NCBI GenBank assembly: GCA_029227215.1
Contig: JAQXZM010000034.1
Coordinates: forward strand, 1 to 40,244
Origin: Bifidobacteriaceae bacterium
Lineage (GTDB): Bacteria > Actinomycetota > Actinomycetes > Actinomycetales > Bifidobacteriaceae
DNA length: 40,244 bases
Direction of reading: 5' to 3'
Within the stretch, counting starts at the first letter, position 1. Every line of letters begins with the position of its first letter. Shown in pieces: positions 1-7,649 of this stretch. The notes under the pieces are model-generated. The model was not told the DNA's origin, ran no database searches, and saw only the letters and a list, made by a program, of their open reading frames with translations. The position numbers were made by a program, and so were the translations under genes.

Positions 1-18
1 GATAACCGAATCACAGTC

Positions 19-136
19 TTGCGGCGGCCATGGCCCGGGGGAAACGCCCAGCCCCATTCCGAACCTGGAAGCTAAGGCCCGGCACGGCGATGGTACTGCA
101 CCCGACAGGGTGTGGGAGAGTAGCACGCCGCCGCAC
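19..136 (+). rRNA. rrf: 5S ribosomal RNA
   Basis: The terminal helix is visible: TGCGGCGGC at the 5' side pairs with GCCGCCGCA at the 3' side. Between them lie typical 5S blocks such as CCCATTCCGAACCTGGAAG and GGGAGAGTAG. The length of about 118 nt fits the family. A terminator follows at once, so this is the last gene of an rRNA operon whose 16S and 23S genes lie upstream of the window. The exact ends are approximate by a few bases. Confidence 0.95.
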
Positions 137-147
137 TAAACTTAACA

Positions 148-175
148 AACCCCAGACAATCGTCTGGGGTTTTTG
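148..175 (+). terminator. Intrinsic terminator of the rRNA operon
   Basis: A perfect 10-bp stem, AACCCCAGAC with GTCTGGGGTT, closes an AATC loop. The stem runs into a T tract (GGTTTTTG). It lies 12 nt after the 5S gene. Confidence 0.93.
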
Positions 176-260
176 TATATTCGGATACAAGCCTTGAACC
201 GAATCTGGCTTTCGGCAAAGGCCGTCCTCTCATAAAGTGCAAGTCAGAAGGGCAGGTGTC

Positions 261-521
261 ATGGCGTACTACTTCGTACCCAAACGTTGCCCTTCCACGA
301 GCAAAATCATGTATGTACAGCGCCAGACGGCGTTGCAGGCCGCTGATCAGAGCGAGCAGGAGCGCGGCGTGCGCCTATGGGTTTACAAGTGCTCGTATTG
401 CGGCACCTGGCATCTCACGCACACCCCGCCTCGCGCAGACTTCGGTGCATCCGAATCCTTGAACTCTCGCGCCCACAAACCCCATTCCCGCAAGCGCGGC
501 TACAAGCCTCGTAGACGGTAA
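261..521 (+). CDS. Small CxxC zinc-ribbon-like protein, function unknown
   Basis: An 86-residue basic protein. It contains KCSYCGTWHLTH, a CxxC pair followed by histidines, which resembles half of a zinc knuckle. The C-terminus is rich in Arg and Lys (HSRKRGYKPRRR). I prefer the ATG at 261 to the GTG at 237 because AGAAGGGCAGG lies just upstream. Short proteins with this C-x-Y-C-G-x-W-H-L-T signature occur in actinobacteria and their phages, generally without known function. Nucleic-acid binding is only an inference from charge and the metal-like motif. Confidence 0.6.
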   Translation: MAYYFVPKRCPSTSKIMYVQRQTALQAADQSEQERGVRLWVYKCSYCGTWHLTHTPPRADFGASESLNSRAHKPHSRKRGYKPRRR

Positions 522-610
522 GTTGCAAGAGGCAAATTCTACAGTCCGCTGTATCTCTTGGCGGCATCATCTCAAGCATCAGAAGCCAAAGTTCGGCTCA
601 CTATCTTCTG

Positions 611-706
611 CCCAACTTGGCATATTGGCCAGCATTTGCCGGAATATTGGCCTCGGATGCTGGCTGGAACCGTAAGTTGGGCGGGGCTGAGCTCGCCCAA
701 CTTGGG
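611..706. repeat. GCCCAACTTGG repeats and hairpin in an intergenic region
   Basis: The gap between 521 and 760 holds GCCCAACTTGG twice in direct orientation (near 611 and 696) and once inverted. The inverted copy forms a perfect hairpin, AAGTTGGGCG (674-683) with CGCCCAACTT (694-703). ATATTGGCC is also repeated between them. There is no T tract on either strand, so this is not a canonical terminator. I see no gene here. Confidence 0.55.
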
Positions 707-759
707 GTCGCGTCCGGTTGGTTAGTGACCAGTTGATCACTGGCAGCAGATACGGCGGA

Positions 760-1092
760 TCACTTTTTGTTCTTGAGGCCTTTGCCGACGCCGATGATCG
801 CGTCCACAGCCATGCCGATGGCGACCGATGCGGCGGCGCTGGCGGCACCCGCGATCGCCGCCTGCACAATCTTGAGCCCCTTGGATTCGGGATTGAAGCC
901 GTGCTTGGCGACGCCTGCGCGCCATGCGCGGGTGGTGGCGGCATCCACGAGGATGGATCCCAACGAGGTCGCCACAAGGCTGAAAACGGTGCGCATGGGG
1001 CCGTTCGGATCGGCCTGGGCGCGCTCCGTACCGTCTTTCACGGCGTCATTGGCGTGATTGATCAGACGAATGATCTCTTCTTTGTGTTGCAT
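760..1092 (-). CDS. Small hydrophobic protein, possibly DUF4235-like
   Basis: A 110-residue protein on the minus strand. A polar N-terminus of about 30 residues is followed by a moderately hydrophobic stretch (TVFSLVATSLGSILVDAATTRAWRAG) and an Ala-rich helix (AAIAGAASAAASVAIGMAVDA), ending in a Lys-rich tail (GLKNKK). The two-helix pattern with an AWR between helices recalls DUF4235 membrane proteins of actinobacteria; this is a weak match by eye. It diverges from the phosphatase gene, with only 46 bp between the two starts. Its ribosome-binding site is poor, and its function is unknown. Confidence 0.6.
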   Translation of the reverse strand: MQHKEEIIRLINHANDAVKDGTERAQADPNGPMRTVFSLVATSLGSILVDAATTRAWRAGVAKHGFNPESKGLKIVQAAIAGAASAAASVAIGMAVDAIIGVGKGLKNKK

Positions 1093-1138
1093 AGGTTTAT
1101 TGTATGGCGATTCGTCGCGGGCTTGCTACAGTGGTGAT

Positions 1139-1816
1139 ATGTCGCAAGAACATTACGGTCGCATCGTTCTTCTCAGGCACGGCGAGACAGCCTGGAGCAT
1201 CTCCGGGCAGCACACGGGCCGCACGAACATCCCGCTGACGTTCACGGGCGAGGATCAGGCCCGTGATGCCGGCGAGAGGTTGCGTTCGCGCTTCCCCGAG
1301 GGGTTCCCGCCCGATCATATCTTCGTCTCCCCGCTGGAGCGCGCCCAGTCCACGGCGCAGCTCGCGGGATTCACCAATTACCAGGTCACGTCGCAAATCG
1401 CCGAGTGGGACTATGGCCCCGCGGAGGGGCGCACCCGTTCGATGATGGCACAGGCGCTGGGCGTGCCGTCGTGGAACGTGTGGGACACCGGCCCGCTGGA
1501 CCTGCCGGAGGACCTTCAGGGCGAGCACAACGAGATGCTGCCGGATGGCACGATGGTGCACGTCGTCAACGGCCGCGGCGAATCTGCGGAGGACGCAGCG
1601 CGCCGTACAAGTGGCCTGCTTGACACGATTGAGCCGATTCTGCTTGGCGGCGAGGACGTGCTGTGCGTGGCGCACGCGCACATCCTGCGCCTGCTCACCT
1701 CCGTGTGGCTCGGCCAGCCGGCGGATTTCGCCCGCCATCTCGAACTGGACACCGCGCATTTCGCAATCCTGGGCTTCCACAATGACGAACATGTGATTGA
1801 GGCCTGGAACCTTTAG
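1139..1816 (+). CDS. Histidine phosphatase family protein (phosphoglycerate mutase-like)
   Basis: A 225-residue protein of the branch-1 histidine phosphatase superfamily. The RHG motif carrying the phosphorylated histidine is near the N-terminus (VLLRHGETAW). The second arginine motif follows (SPLERAQSTA), then WDYGPAEGR, and the second catalytic histidine sits in VAHAHILRLL. The ORF track starts 27 codons earlier, but ATG 1139 puts the beta-strand plus RHG at the usual distance from the start. The phosphorylated substrate cannot be told from sequence; small sugar phosphates are common for the family. It appears monocistronic and ends at a hairpin. Confidence 0.88.
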   Translation: MSQEHYGRIVLLRHGETAWSISGQHTGRTNIPLTFTGEDQARDAGERLRSRFPEGFPPDHIFVSPLERAQSTAQLAGFTNYQVTSQIAEWDYGPAEGRTRSMMAQALGVPSWNVWDTGPLDLPEDLQGEHNEMLPDGTMVHVVNGRGESAEDAARRTSGLLDTIEPILLGGEDVLCVAHAHILRLLTSVWLGQPADFARHLELDTAHFAILGFHNDEHVIEAWNL

Positions 1817-1824
1817 AACCGCCG

Positions 1825-1884
1825 AACCGCAGAAGTCGAACACGTGTCGAACAAACGACATAACGTCGAACTTCTGCGGTTTTT
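1825..1884 (+). terminator. Terminator after the phosphatase gene
   Basis: AACCGCAGAAG (1825-1835) pairs with CTTCTGCGGTT (1871-1881), followed by TTTTT. The loop is long (about 35 nt) and repeats GTCGAAC, so the fold may be more complex than one stem. Confidence 0.75.
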
Positions 1885-1972
1885 GCCTCTTCTTCCGCCC
1901 ATCGTTCCCTTATTTTGTGTGTTGCGGGGCTATCTCGTGATAACCTAAAACAGGTAATAAGCTTTACTCCGT

Positions 1973-1988
1973 CCCTCAGTGCTGAGGG
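1973..1988. promoter_or_regulatory. Hyphenated palindrome before the importer operon
   Basis: CCCTCAG-TG-CTGAGGG is a perfect 7-bp inverted repeat ending just upstream of the purine-rich ribosome-binding site (GGAGGAGGG) of the first permease gene. It could be a repressor operator or an RNA hairpin next to the Shine-Dalgarno. No convincing -35/-10 pair could be fixed. A TAAAAC or TAATAA box about 20-30 bp upstream is a possible -10. Confidence 0.45.
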
Positions 1989-2009
1989 GTGGGAGGAGGG
2001 AAGAGGCAT

Positions 2010-2864
2010 ATGATCACTATGATCGGAAAGTCCATCCGACGGTGGTGGGCGTTATTCACTTTGCCTACGTTCTTGGCGTTCATTTTGGGGTTCCTCGCGC
2101 CATTCGTGATTGGCGTGTACCTGAGCTTCACGAAGTTCACGACCCTCTCGAACGCTAAGTGGATGGGTACGAGAAACTATCAGCGTGCATTGTCGGATCC
2201 GATTTTCTGGCACGCGCTGTGGTACACCACACTGTTCACGATCATCACCACGATCATCATCAACGTGGTGGCGTTCGCCATCGCCTACATGTTCACCAAG
2301 GCGCTCAAAGGCGCGACGCTGTTCCGCACGGTCTTCTTCATGCCGAACCTCATCGGCGGCATCATCCTGGGCTATGTGTGGCAGCTGCTGCTCAACGGCG
2401 TGCTGGCGCATTGGGGCGTCACGCTCACCTACTCTGAGGTCTACGGTTTCTGGGGCCTGGTCATCCTGCTGTGCTGGCAGCAGATCGGCTACATGATGGT
2501 CATCTATATCGCCGGCATGCAGGCGCTGCCGAGCGACGTGATGGAAGCCGCGGCAGTGGATGGCGCGTCCGGCTCGCAGACGCTGTTCCATGTGACGATT
2601 CCGCTCATGATGCCGTCCATCACCGTGTGCACGTTCCTCACGATCACCAACGGCTTCAAGCTGTTCGATCAGAACCTCGCGCTCACCAACGGCGCTCCGT
2701 CGAAGATGTCTGAAATGCTCGCCTTGAACATCTACAACACCTTCTATGGCCGCCCGGGCTTCGAAGGCGTCGGCCAGGCGAAGGCCGTGATCTTCTTCAT
2801 CATCGTCGCCATCATTTCTCTTCTGCAGAACAAGCTGACCACGCGCAAGGAGGTGGAAGCCTGA
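2010..2864 (+). CDS. Carbohydrate ABC transporter permease, MalF/UgpA type
   Basis: A 284-residue membrane protein of the CUT1 sugar importer family. An N-terminal membrane segment (LFTLPTFLAFILGFLAPFVIGVYLSF) is followed by five more. The cytoplasmic EAA loop that docks on the ATPase reads EAAAVDGASGSQTLFHVTIPLM. The substrate is unknown. ATG 2010 is chosen over GTG 1989 because the GGAGGAGGGAAGAGG ribosome-binding site would overlap the earlier start. The stop overlaps the next start (TGATG), and AAGGAGG for the next gene lies inside this one, so the two permeases are translationally coupled. No ATPase gene is in the window; a shared MsiK-like ATPase is the usual solution in actinobacteria. 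Confidence 0.9.
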   Translation: MITMIGKSIRRWWALFTLPTFLAFILGFLAPFVIGVYLSFTKFTTLSNAKWMGTRNYQRALSDPIFWHALWYTTLFTIITTIIINVVAFAIAYMFTKALKGATLFRTVFFMPNLIGGIILGYVWQLLLNGVLAHWGVTLTYSEVYGFWGLVILLCWQQIGYMMVIYIAGMQALPSDVMEAAAVDGASGSQTLFHVTIPLMMPSITVCTFLTITNGFKLFDQNLALTNGAPSKMSEMLALNIYNTFYGRPGFEGVGQAKAVIFFIIVAIISLLQNKLTTRKEVEA

Positions 2865-5203
2865 TGTTCAAGCCGTATCACCAGAACGATAACGACGATT
2901 CCCCCAAGGCAGATCCCAGCGAAGTGAACGGGATGTTCGACATCCTTGATGCCGCGGGCGAACACAAGGTGGAGCCTGCCGCTCCTGCGCAGCCCGCTGC
3001 TGGGGCTGCTGGTGCGGCTCAGCCTGCTGGCGAGCAGATCGATTTCGACGCAGCGCTCAAGCAGGCCGACATCAAGCCTCTTGACATGGCGGGTGCCAAG
3101 CCCGCTGGCGTGGAGACCGTTGATTTCTCCGCCGTGGGCAAGCCGGTGACGGTGGCCCAGGCCGTGGCGAACACGACGACGGCCGTGGTGGGCAATTCCG
3201 CTGCCGCCGCGCAGCCTGCCGCTGTGGCTGCCGCTGCCGTGGCGAATGGCGCGCCGATGACGCCGGCTGCCGCGCCGGTTGCACTTGGTGCTCCTGCTGC
3301 TCCGGTCGCCGCACAGCCTGTGGCTCCTGTGACTGCCGCTCAGCCAGGTGCCCCTGCTCAGCCGGCTCTCGCACAGCCGGCTGCTGCACAGCCGGTCGTT
3401 GCTCAACCGATTGCGCAGACCGAGAACTTCGCGTTCCCCGCGCCGGTGGCGACGCCGGCATCCGCGACCGTTCAGACGGATGTCTCCGACCTCCCGCCGG
3501 TCATTCCACAGCCTGCCGCGAATCAGCCTGTTGTGGCTCAGCCAGTTGCCGAGGCAGCCGCCAATGAGGCACCTGCGGCGGCAGTGAAGTTCGATCAGAC
3601 CGAGAAGCCGGTGGCGAATGTGCTCACGCCGGCCGCCAGCGCGCCGATTGCGTTCGATGCGGCTGAGAAGCCGGTGAATGAGGTTGCCCCGGAGCTTGCC
3701 AAGCCTGCGGAGCCCGTGGTTGAGGCGAAGGCTGAGAAGCCTGCTGCCGAGACCATCGATTTCACGGCTGCCGAGAAGCCGGCCGAGGGCGCCGCTGCTG
3801 CTCCGGCCGAGGTCGCTCCTGTGGCTCCCGCCGTGGATGCGCCCGCTGCGGCGCCCGCTGCCGCCAGCGCAGAGGCAGAGGCCAAGGCTGATGCCGCAAA
3901 GGCTGATGTTGCTGAGGCTGCTGCAGAGGTCAAGGATGAAGCCAAGGCAGAAGCAAAGGCGGCGGATGTCCAGACGGAGCCCGCAGCCCAGCCCGCGCCG
4001 GTCGCTGCTGCAGCGCCTGCGGTTCCCGTTGCGCCTGCAATCCCTGCGGTTCCTGCGGCTTCGGCGGCAAAGCCTGCCGCGGCGGTTGCCGCATCTATGC
4101 CCCCAGTGAAGGTCGCGCCTGCCGCCAAGCAGTCAACCGTCAAGCAGGCCGCTGCCAAGCCGGTCGTGGCGCCAGCCGCCGCTTCGGCCACGAAGACGGC
4201 TCCGACACCGGCTGCCGCTCCCGCACCTGCCGGCAACGCGGCGCCCGCCGCGGTCGTTGCCAAGACTCCGGCTCCCGCAGCCGGCAATGGCGGCGGCAAA
4301 GACGGTGGCAAGGGCAAGAAAGGCAAGAAGAAGAGCGATGACGAATCCTTCGGTCGCTCCGGCATGCTCAGCAAGGTGCGCCACGGCACCGCATGGACGG
4401 TGTTCTTCGCCATCCTCTCGCTGCTGTGGATCTACCCGATCGTGCTGGTCTTCATCAACTCGTTCAAGAAGAAGCAGTTCATCACGGGTTCCGCCACCTT
4501 CGAGCTGCCGAACGATGCGAACTGGGCGGGCCTCGACAACTACTATCGCGGTGTTGAACAGACGAACCTCTTCGCAAGCTTCGGCTGGACCGTGTTCATC
4601 ACGGTGGGCGCCGTCGCGCTGATCCTTGTGTGCACGAGCATGTGCGCATGGTGGATTGTGCGAGTCAACAACCTGTTCGCCAAGATCATCTACATGCTGT
4701 TCCTGTTCAATATGATCGTGCCGTTCCAGATGGTCATGTATCCGCTGTCGAAGATCGCCAACATGATGGGCCTCGACACCCCGTGGGGCCTGTGGATCAT
4801 CTACCTGGGCTTCGGCGCGGGCCTGTCGGTGTTCATGTTCACCGGTGTCATCAAGGGCCTGCCCGCCGAGATCGAGGAATCCGCCATGATTGACGGCGCG
4901 TCCGTGCCGCAGACGTTCTTCGGCATCGTGTGGCCGATGATGAAGCCGTCGATGGTGTCCGTTGCGATTTTGCAGACCATGTGGATCTGGAACGACTACC
5001 TTCTGCCGTACCTGATCCTCGACATGAAGAAGTACAAGACCATGTCGATCGCCGTGCAATACCTCAAGGGTGGCTTCGGCTCCATCGATATGGGCGCCAT
5101 GATGGGCTGCCTGGTGCTCGCCATGCTGCCAATCATCATCTTCTACCTTGTGTGCCAGAAGTACATCATCGCTGGTGTGACTGCTGGCGCAGTCAAGGGC
5201 TGA
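2864..5203 (+). CDS. MalG-type permease with a ~490-residue disordered extension
   Basis: A 779-residue protein. Residues ~500-779 are a standard CUT1 permease: six membrane segments starting with AWTVFFAILSLLWIYPIVLVF, and the EAA loop EIEESAMIDGASVPQTFFGIVWP. Residues 1-490 are a low-complexity Ala/Pro/Val/Gln sequence. It contains recurrent elements of the form [IV]xF-D/S/T-x-A/T-E-K-P: IDFDAALKQ ~59, VDFSAVGKPV ~86, VKFDQTEKPV ~241, IAFDAAEKPV ~262, IDFTAAEKPA ~298. Next comes an Ala/Glu/Lys helix-like stretch (335-370), then a basic linker (GGKGKKGKKK) just before the first membrane helix. The start is firm: ATG overlaps the previous stop and has AAGGAGG 10 nt upstream. MalG homologues are normally about 280 residues, so the extension is unusual. 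It should be cytoplasmic. Confidence 0.9.
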   Translation: MFKPYHQNDNDDSPKADPSEVNGMFDILDAAGEHKVEPAAPAQPAAGAAGAAQPAGEQIDFDAALKQADIKPLDMAGAKPAGVETVDFSAVGKPVTVAQAVANTTTAVVGNSAAAAQPAAVAAAAVANGAPMTPAAAPVALGAPAAPVAAQPVAPVTAAQPGAPAQPALAQPAAAQPVVAQPIAQTENFAFPAPVATPASATVQTDVSDLPPVIPQPAANQPVVAQPVAEAAANEAPAAAVKFDQTEKPVANVLTPAASAPIAFDAAEKPVNEVAPELAKPAEPVVEAKAEKPAAETIDFTAAEKPAEGAAAAPAEVAPVAPAVDAPAAAPAAASAEAEAKADAAKADVAEAAAEVKDEAKAEAKAADVQTEPAAQPAPVAAAAPAVPVAPAIPAVPAASAAKPAAAVAASMPPVKVAPAAKQSTVKQAAAKPVVAPAAASATKTAPTPAAAPAPAGNAAPAAVVAKTPAPAAGNGGGKDGGKGKKGKKKSDDESFGRSGMLSKVRHGTAWTVFFAILSLLWIYPIVLVFINSFKKKQFITGSATFELPNDANWAGLDNYYRGVEQTNLFASFGWTVFITVGAVALILVCTSMCAWWIVRVNNLFAKIIYMLFLFNMIVPFQMVMYPLSKIANMMGLDTPWGLWIIYLGFGAGLSVFMFTGVIKGLPAEIEESAMIDGASVPQTFFGIVWPMMKPSMVSVAILQTMWIWNDYLLPYLILDMKKYKTMSIAVQYLKGGFGSIDMGAMMGCLVLAMLPIIIFYLVCQKYIIAGVTAGAVKG

Positions 5204-5228
5204 TACGTTTCCCGAACCCTTCCTGATG

Positions 5229-5263
5229 GCGGGGCCTGTGGATTGCCACAGGCCCCGCTTTTT
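5229..5263 (+). terminator. Strong intrinsic terminator after the permeases
   Basis: A perfect 13-bp stem (GCGGGGCCTGTGG with CCACAGGCCCCGC) has an ATTG loop and is followed by TTTTT. It separates the permease pair from the binding-protein gene transcriptionally. Confidence 0.93.
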
Positions 5264-5352
5264 GCGTGCTGCGGGGTGGGGATGGGACGGAATGAGACTG
5301 GCCGCGGCGTCTGGCCGCGGTGTCTGCCCGCAGCGTCTGGGGAATCGGCACC

Positions 5353-5520
5353 GTGTGCGTGACGGCGCACCCAGTGGGCTGGTTGCCGGTTGCCGTCGCG
5401 GGAATCGGCCGTCGATCGGGTACCCGTGTGCGCGGTGGCGCACCCGGCTGGCGGATAGGTGGAGGAAAGGGTCTCGGCGGCTGCTTATCTCGGCTCTCGT
5501 GTGCGCGGTGGCGCACCCGG
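5353..5520. repeat. Three palindromic elements spaced exactly 73 bp
   Basis: GTGCGCGGTGGCGCAC occurs at 5428-5443 and 5501-5516, inside identical 22-bp blocks. A diverged copy, GTGCGTGACGGCGCAC, sits at 5355-5370. The starts are exactly 73 bp apart, close to seven helical turns. Sequence between them is only weakly similar. The whole 5264-6065 stretch holds no convincing gene. ORFs called there are GC-rich shadows. Confidence 0.7.
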
Positions 5521-5655
5521 TGGACGGATGGGAGGGGCAGCAGGGCGACGTGATGGCCGAAACGCGCCTTGCGACACACGCGGAATTGTGATGATTGTGT
5601 GAAGATGTGGATCCGAGCCAGCACCGATCCAAGGAAACCTCGACAGGCCGCCTGT

Positions 5656-5721
5656 GCCCGCTCCGCGCCCGCTCCGCGCCTGCCCCGCGCCTGCCCCGTG
5701 CCCGCTCCGCGCCCGCCCCAC
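5656..5721. repeat. 11-bp tandem repeat, six units
   Basis: Six consecutive 11-bp units are related to GCCCGCTCCGC; units 1, 2 and 5 are identical. Others carry GCCTGCCCCGC, GCCTGCCCCGT and GCCCGCCCCAC. Because 11 is not a multiple of three, the array is not a coding repeat. It is C-rich on the plus strand and lies in the gene-free region before the binding-protein gene. Confidence 0.8.
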
Positions 5722-5879
5722 GCCGCCATTTCCGCGCCATTCCTGCGCCGTCTCCGCCCCTCCGCACAGATGCCCCAACCGCCGCCTCCCTTGCACACGC
5801 GCCTTGCGGCAGGCTGGGTGTTCGATTATTTTTTCGGCGTGTCGTACAGCTCAAGGCGATTCACCCTGCTGGTTTGGGT

Positions 5880-5956
5880 TACAATGATTGCAGATTCGCG
5901 GGAATACCAGATGGGTTTGCAGCGAAAACATCGCGAACAGACCGGGGAGCGGTCTG
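5880..5956 (+). promoter_or_regulatory. Probable promoter and leader hairpin of the binding-protein gene
   Basis: TACAAT at 5880-5885 is a good -10 match in an otherwise GC-rich region, but no clear -35 box is seen. Downstream, CAGACC (5938-5943) pairs with GGTCTG (5951-5956) in the presumed leader. The gene begins at 6066 with AGAAAGG as ribosome-binding site. The strong terminator upstream means the binding protein needs its own promoter. Which regulator acts is unknown. Confidence 0.4.
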
Positions 5957-6065
5957 GGAAAATGCAGATTCCGTTTGAGTGTTCTTGTGGATTGACGCAT
6001 AATAGGTTTGTGAAACAGTCAGGGGCGAGGTTGCCCCAGGCATTCATCGAGAGAAAGGTTCGACG

Positions 6066-7412
6066 ATGAATCGAAACGTGAAGAAGGCCGCCAGCGTTAT
6101 CGCTGTGGCCGCCATGTCCATGGCCGGACTCGCCGCGTGCGGTTCCAAGTCCAACGACGCCGGTGGCTCCTCCAAGGGCGGCAAGGTCTACTACCTGAAC
6201 TTCAAGCCTGAGGCAGCCGACGCATGGAACACCCTCGCGTCCAAGTACCAGAGCGAGACGGGCACCGAGGTCAAGGTCGTCACCGCAGCCTCCGGCACCT
6301 ACGAGTCCACGCTGAAGTCCGAGATGGACAAGGACGAGGCCCCGACGCTGTTCCAGGTCAACGGCCCTGTCGGCCTGGCGACCTGGGAATCCTACTGCGC
6401 CGACATGAGCGACACCGAGCCCTACGCTCAGCTCAACGACCAGTCCGTGGCCCTCAAGAATTCCGATGGCACCGTCGTCGCCGTCCCGTATGTGAACGAG
6501 ACCTACGGCATCATCTACAACAAGGACCTGCTCAACAAGTACTTCGCGCTCTCCGATGCGAAGGTCAAGTCCGTGGACGAGATCAAGTCCTTCGATACCC
6601 TCAAGGAAGTCGCTGATGACATCCAGGCCCACAAGACCGACCTGGGCGTTGACGGCGCCTTCACCTCCGCCGGCTTCGACAGCTCCTCCGACTGGCGCTT
6701 CAAGACCCACCTGGCGAACATGCCTCTGTACTACGAGTTCAAGGACGACAACGTCACCAACGAGCCCGCCACCATCAAGGGCACGTACCTGAACAACTAC
6801 AAGAACATCTTCGACCTGTACATCACCGACTCCACCACGGATCCGTCGCTCCTCAGCTCCAAGACCGAGACCGATGCCGAGACCGAGTTCTCCGGCAACA
6901 AGGCCGTGTTCTTCCAGAACGGCACCTGGGCCTGGACCAACCTGCAGAAGGCTGGCATGAGCGCTGACTCCCTGGGCATGCTCCCGATCTACATCGGCGT
7001 GCAGGGCGAAGAGAAGCAGGGCCTGACCACCGGTTCCGAGAACTACTGGTGCATCAACAACAACGCGTCCGATGCCGACAAGAAGGCCACCAAGGAATTC
7101 CTCAAGTGGCTCATCACCTCTGACGAAGGCAAGTCCGCCCTCACCAACGACATGGGCTTCGTGACCCCGTTCAAGAGCATGAACGACGAGGAGACCGACA
7201 ACCCGCTGGTGAAGATCGCCAAGGCTGATACCGCCAACACCGAGACGACCTCCGTCAACTGGGTGTTCAGCATGATGCCTTCCGAGAACTGGAAGAACGG
7301 CGTGGGTAGCGCACTGCTCAACTACGCTCAGGGCACCGGTTCCTGGGACGACGTCCAGAAGGCTTTCGTGGACGGCTGGGCAACTGAGTACAACCTGACT
7401 CACGAAAGCTGA
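6066..7412 (+). CDS. Carbohydrate ABC transporter substrate-binding lipoprotein
   Basis: A 448-residue extracellular solute-binding protein (family 1, SBP_bac_1). Residues 1-25 are a lipoprotein signal ending in the lipobox LAAC, so Cys25 should be lipidated and anchor the protein outside the membrane. A Gly/Ser/Asn linker (GSKSNDAGGSSKGG) follows, then the periplasmic-binding fold starting at KVYYLNFKPE. Recognisable blocks are FQVNGPVGLATW, VPYVNETYGIIYNKDLL, AVFFQNGTWAW and KEFLKWLITSDEGK. Aromatic residues such as W302 and Y326 could stack on sugar. It presumably feeds the two permeases upstream, although it lies downstream of them behind a terminator, the reverse of the usual order. The exact sugar cannot be read. 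Confidence 0.92.
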   Translation: MNRNVKKAASVIAVAAMSMAGLAACGSKSNDAGGSSKGGKVYYLNFKPEAADAWNTLASKYQSETGTEVKVVTAASGTYESTLKSEMDKDEAPTLFQVNGPVGLATWESYCADMSDTEPYAQLNDQSVALKNSDGTVVAVPYVNETYGIIYNKDLLNKYFALSDAKVKSVDEIKSFDTLKEVADDIQAHKTDLGVDGAFTSAGFDSSSDWRFKTHLANMPLYYEFKDDNVTNEPATIKGTYLNNYKNIFDLYITDSTTDPSLLSSKTETDAETEFSGNKAVFFQNGTWAWTNLQKAGMSADSLGMLPIYIGVQGEEKQGLTTGSENYWCINNNASDADKKATKEFLKWLITSDEGKSALTNDMGFVTPFKSMNDEETDNPLVKIAKADTANTETTSVNWVFSMMPSENWKNGVGSALLNYAQGTGSWDDVQKAFVDGWATEYNLTHES

Positions 7413-7439
7413 ACGCGCTGATATCTCTTAACGCCTGAA

Positions 7440-7471
7440 CCGCTTGGGTGCATGAGGATGCACCCAAGCGG
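7440..7471 (+). terminator. Hairpin after the binding-protein gene, no T tract
   Basis: A perfect 13-bp stem, CCGCTTGGGTGCA with TGCACCCAAGCGG, has a TGAGGA loop. CGACGGC rather than T residues follows. It may protect the mRNA 3' end or partly attenuate transcription. Confidence 0.55.
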
Positions 7472-7498
7472 CGACGGCAACTCCTAACCCCCTTCCTG

Positions 7499-7549
7499 AT
7501 GGTGGCGCTCGCGACTGCAAGGTCGCAGGCGCCACCATTCCGTTTGTTT
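7499..7549 (+). terminator. Second hairpin, probable terminator
   Basis: ATGGTGGCGC...GCGAC pairs with GTCGC...GCGCCACCAT (7499-7515 with 7522-7538). The stem is ten pairs, a 2-nt mismatch, then five pairs. It is followed by the T-rich TCCGTTTGTTTG. Confidence 0.7.
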
Positions 7550-7649
7550 GAAGATCGACGGTAAGCTGAATCATTGACCAGTAAGCAGTGCAATCACGCG
7601 CACGTCGACGGATCGCGCACAGAAGACACAGAAAGGCGGCGGCACACCG

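Noticed and set aside
3595-4413. Minus-strand ORF of 272 aa rich in Ala/Gly/Thr
   Set aside because: It is the complement of the Ala/Pro-rich extension of the permease; the plus-strand frame has the ribosome-binding site and translational coupling.
5193-5854. Long minus-strand ORFs (201 and 573 aa) across the importer gap
   Set aside because: They consist of Arg/Ala/Gly/Pro-rich low complexity over the 11-bp and 73-bp repeats and run antisense into the permease gene; no start with a ribosome-binding site and no domain.
5569-6069. Plus-strand ORF of 166 aa before the binding-protein gene
   Set aside because: It is an open frame through the C-rich tandem repeat and the promoter and leader of the next gene; composition is not protein-like.
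5826-7403. 525-aa minus-strand ORF under the binding protein
   Set aside because: A Val/Leu/Gly shadow of GAC/AAC/ACC-rich codons; the plus strand has the lipobox and family motifs.
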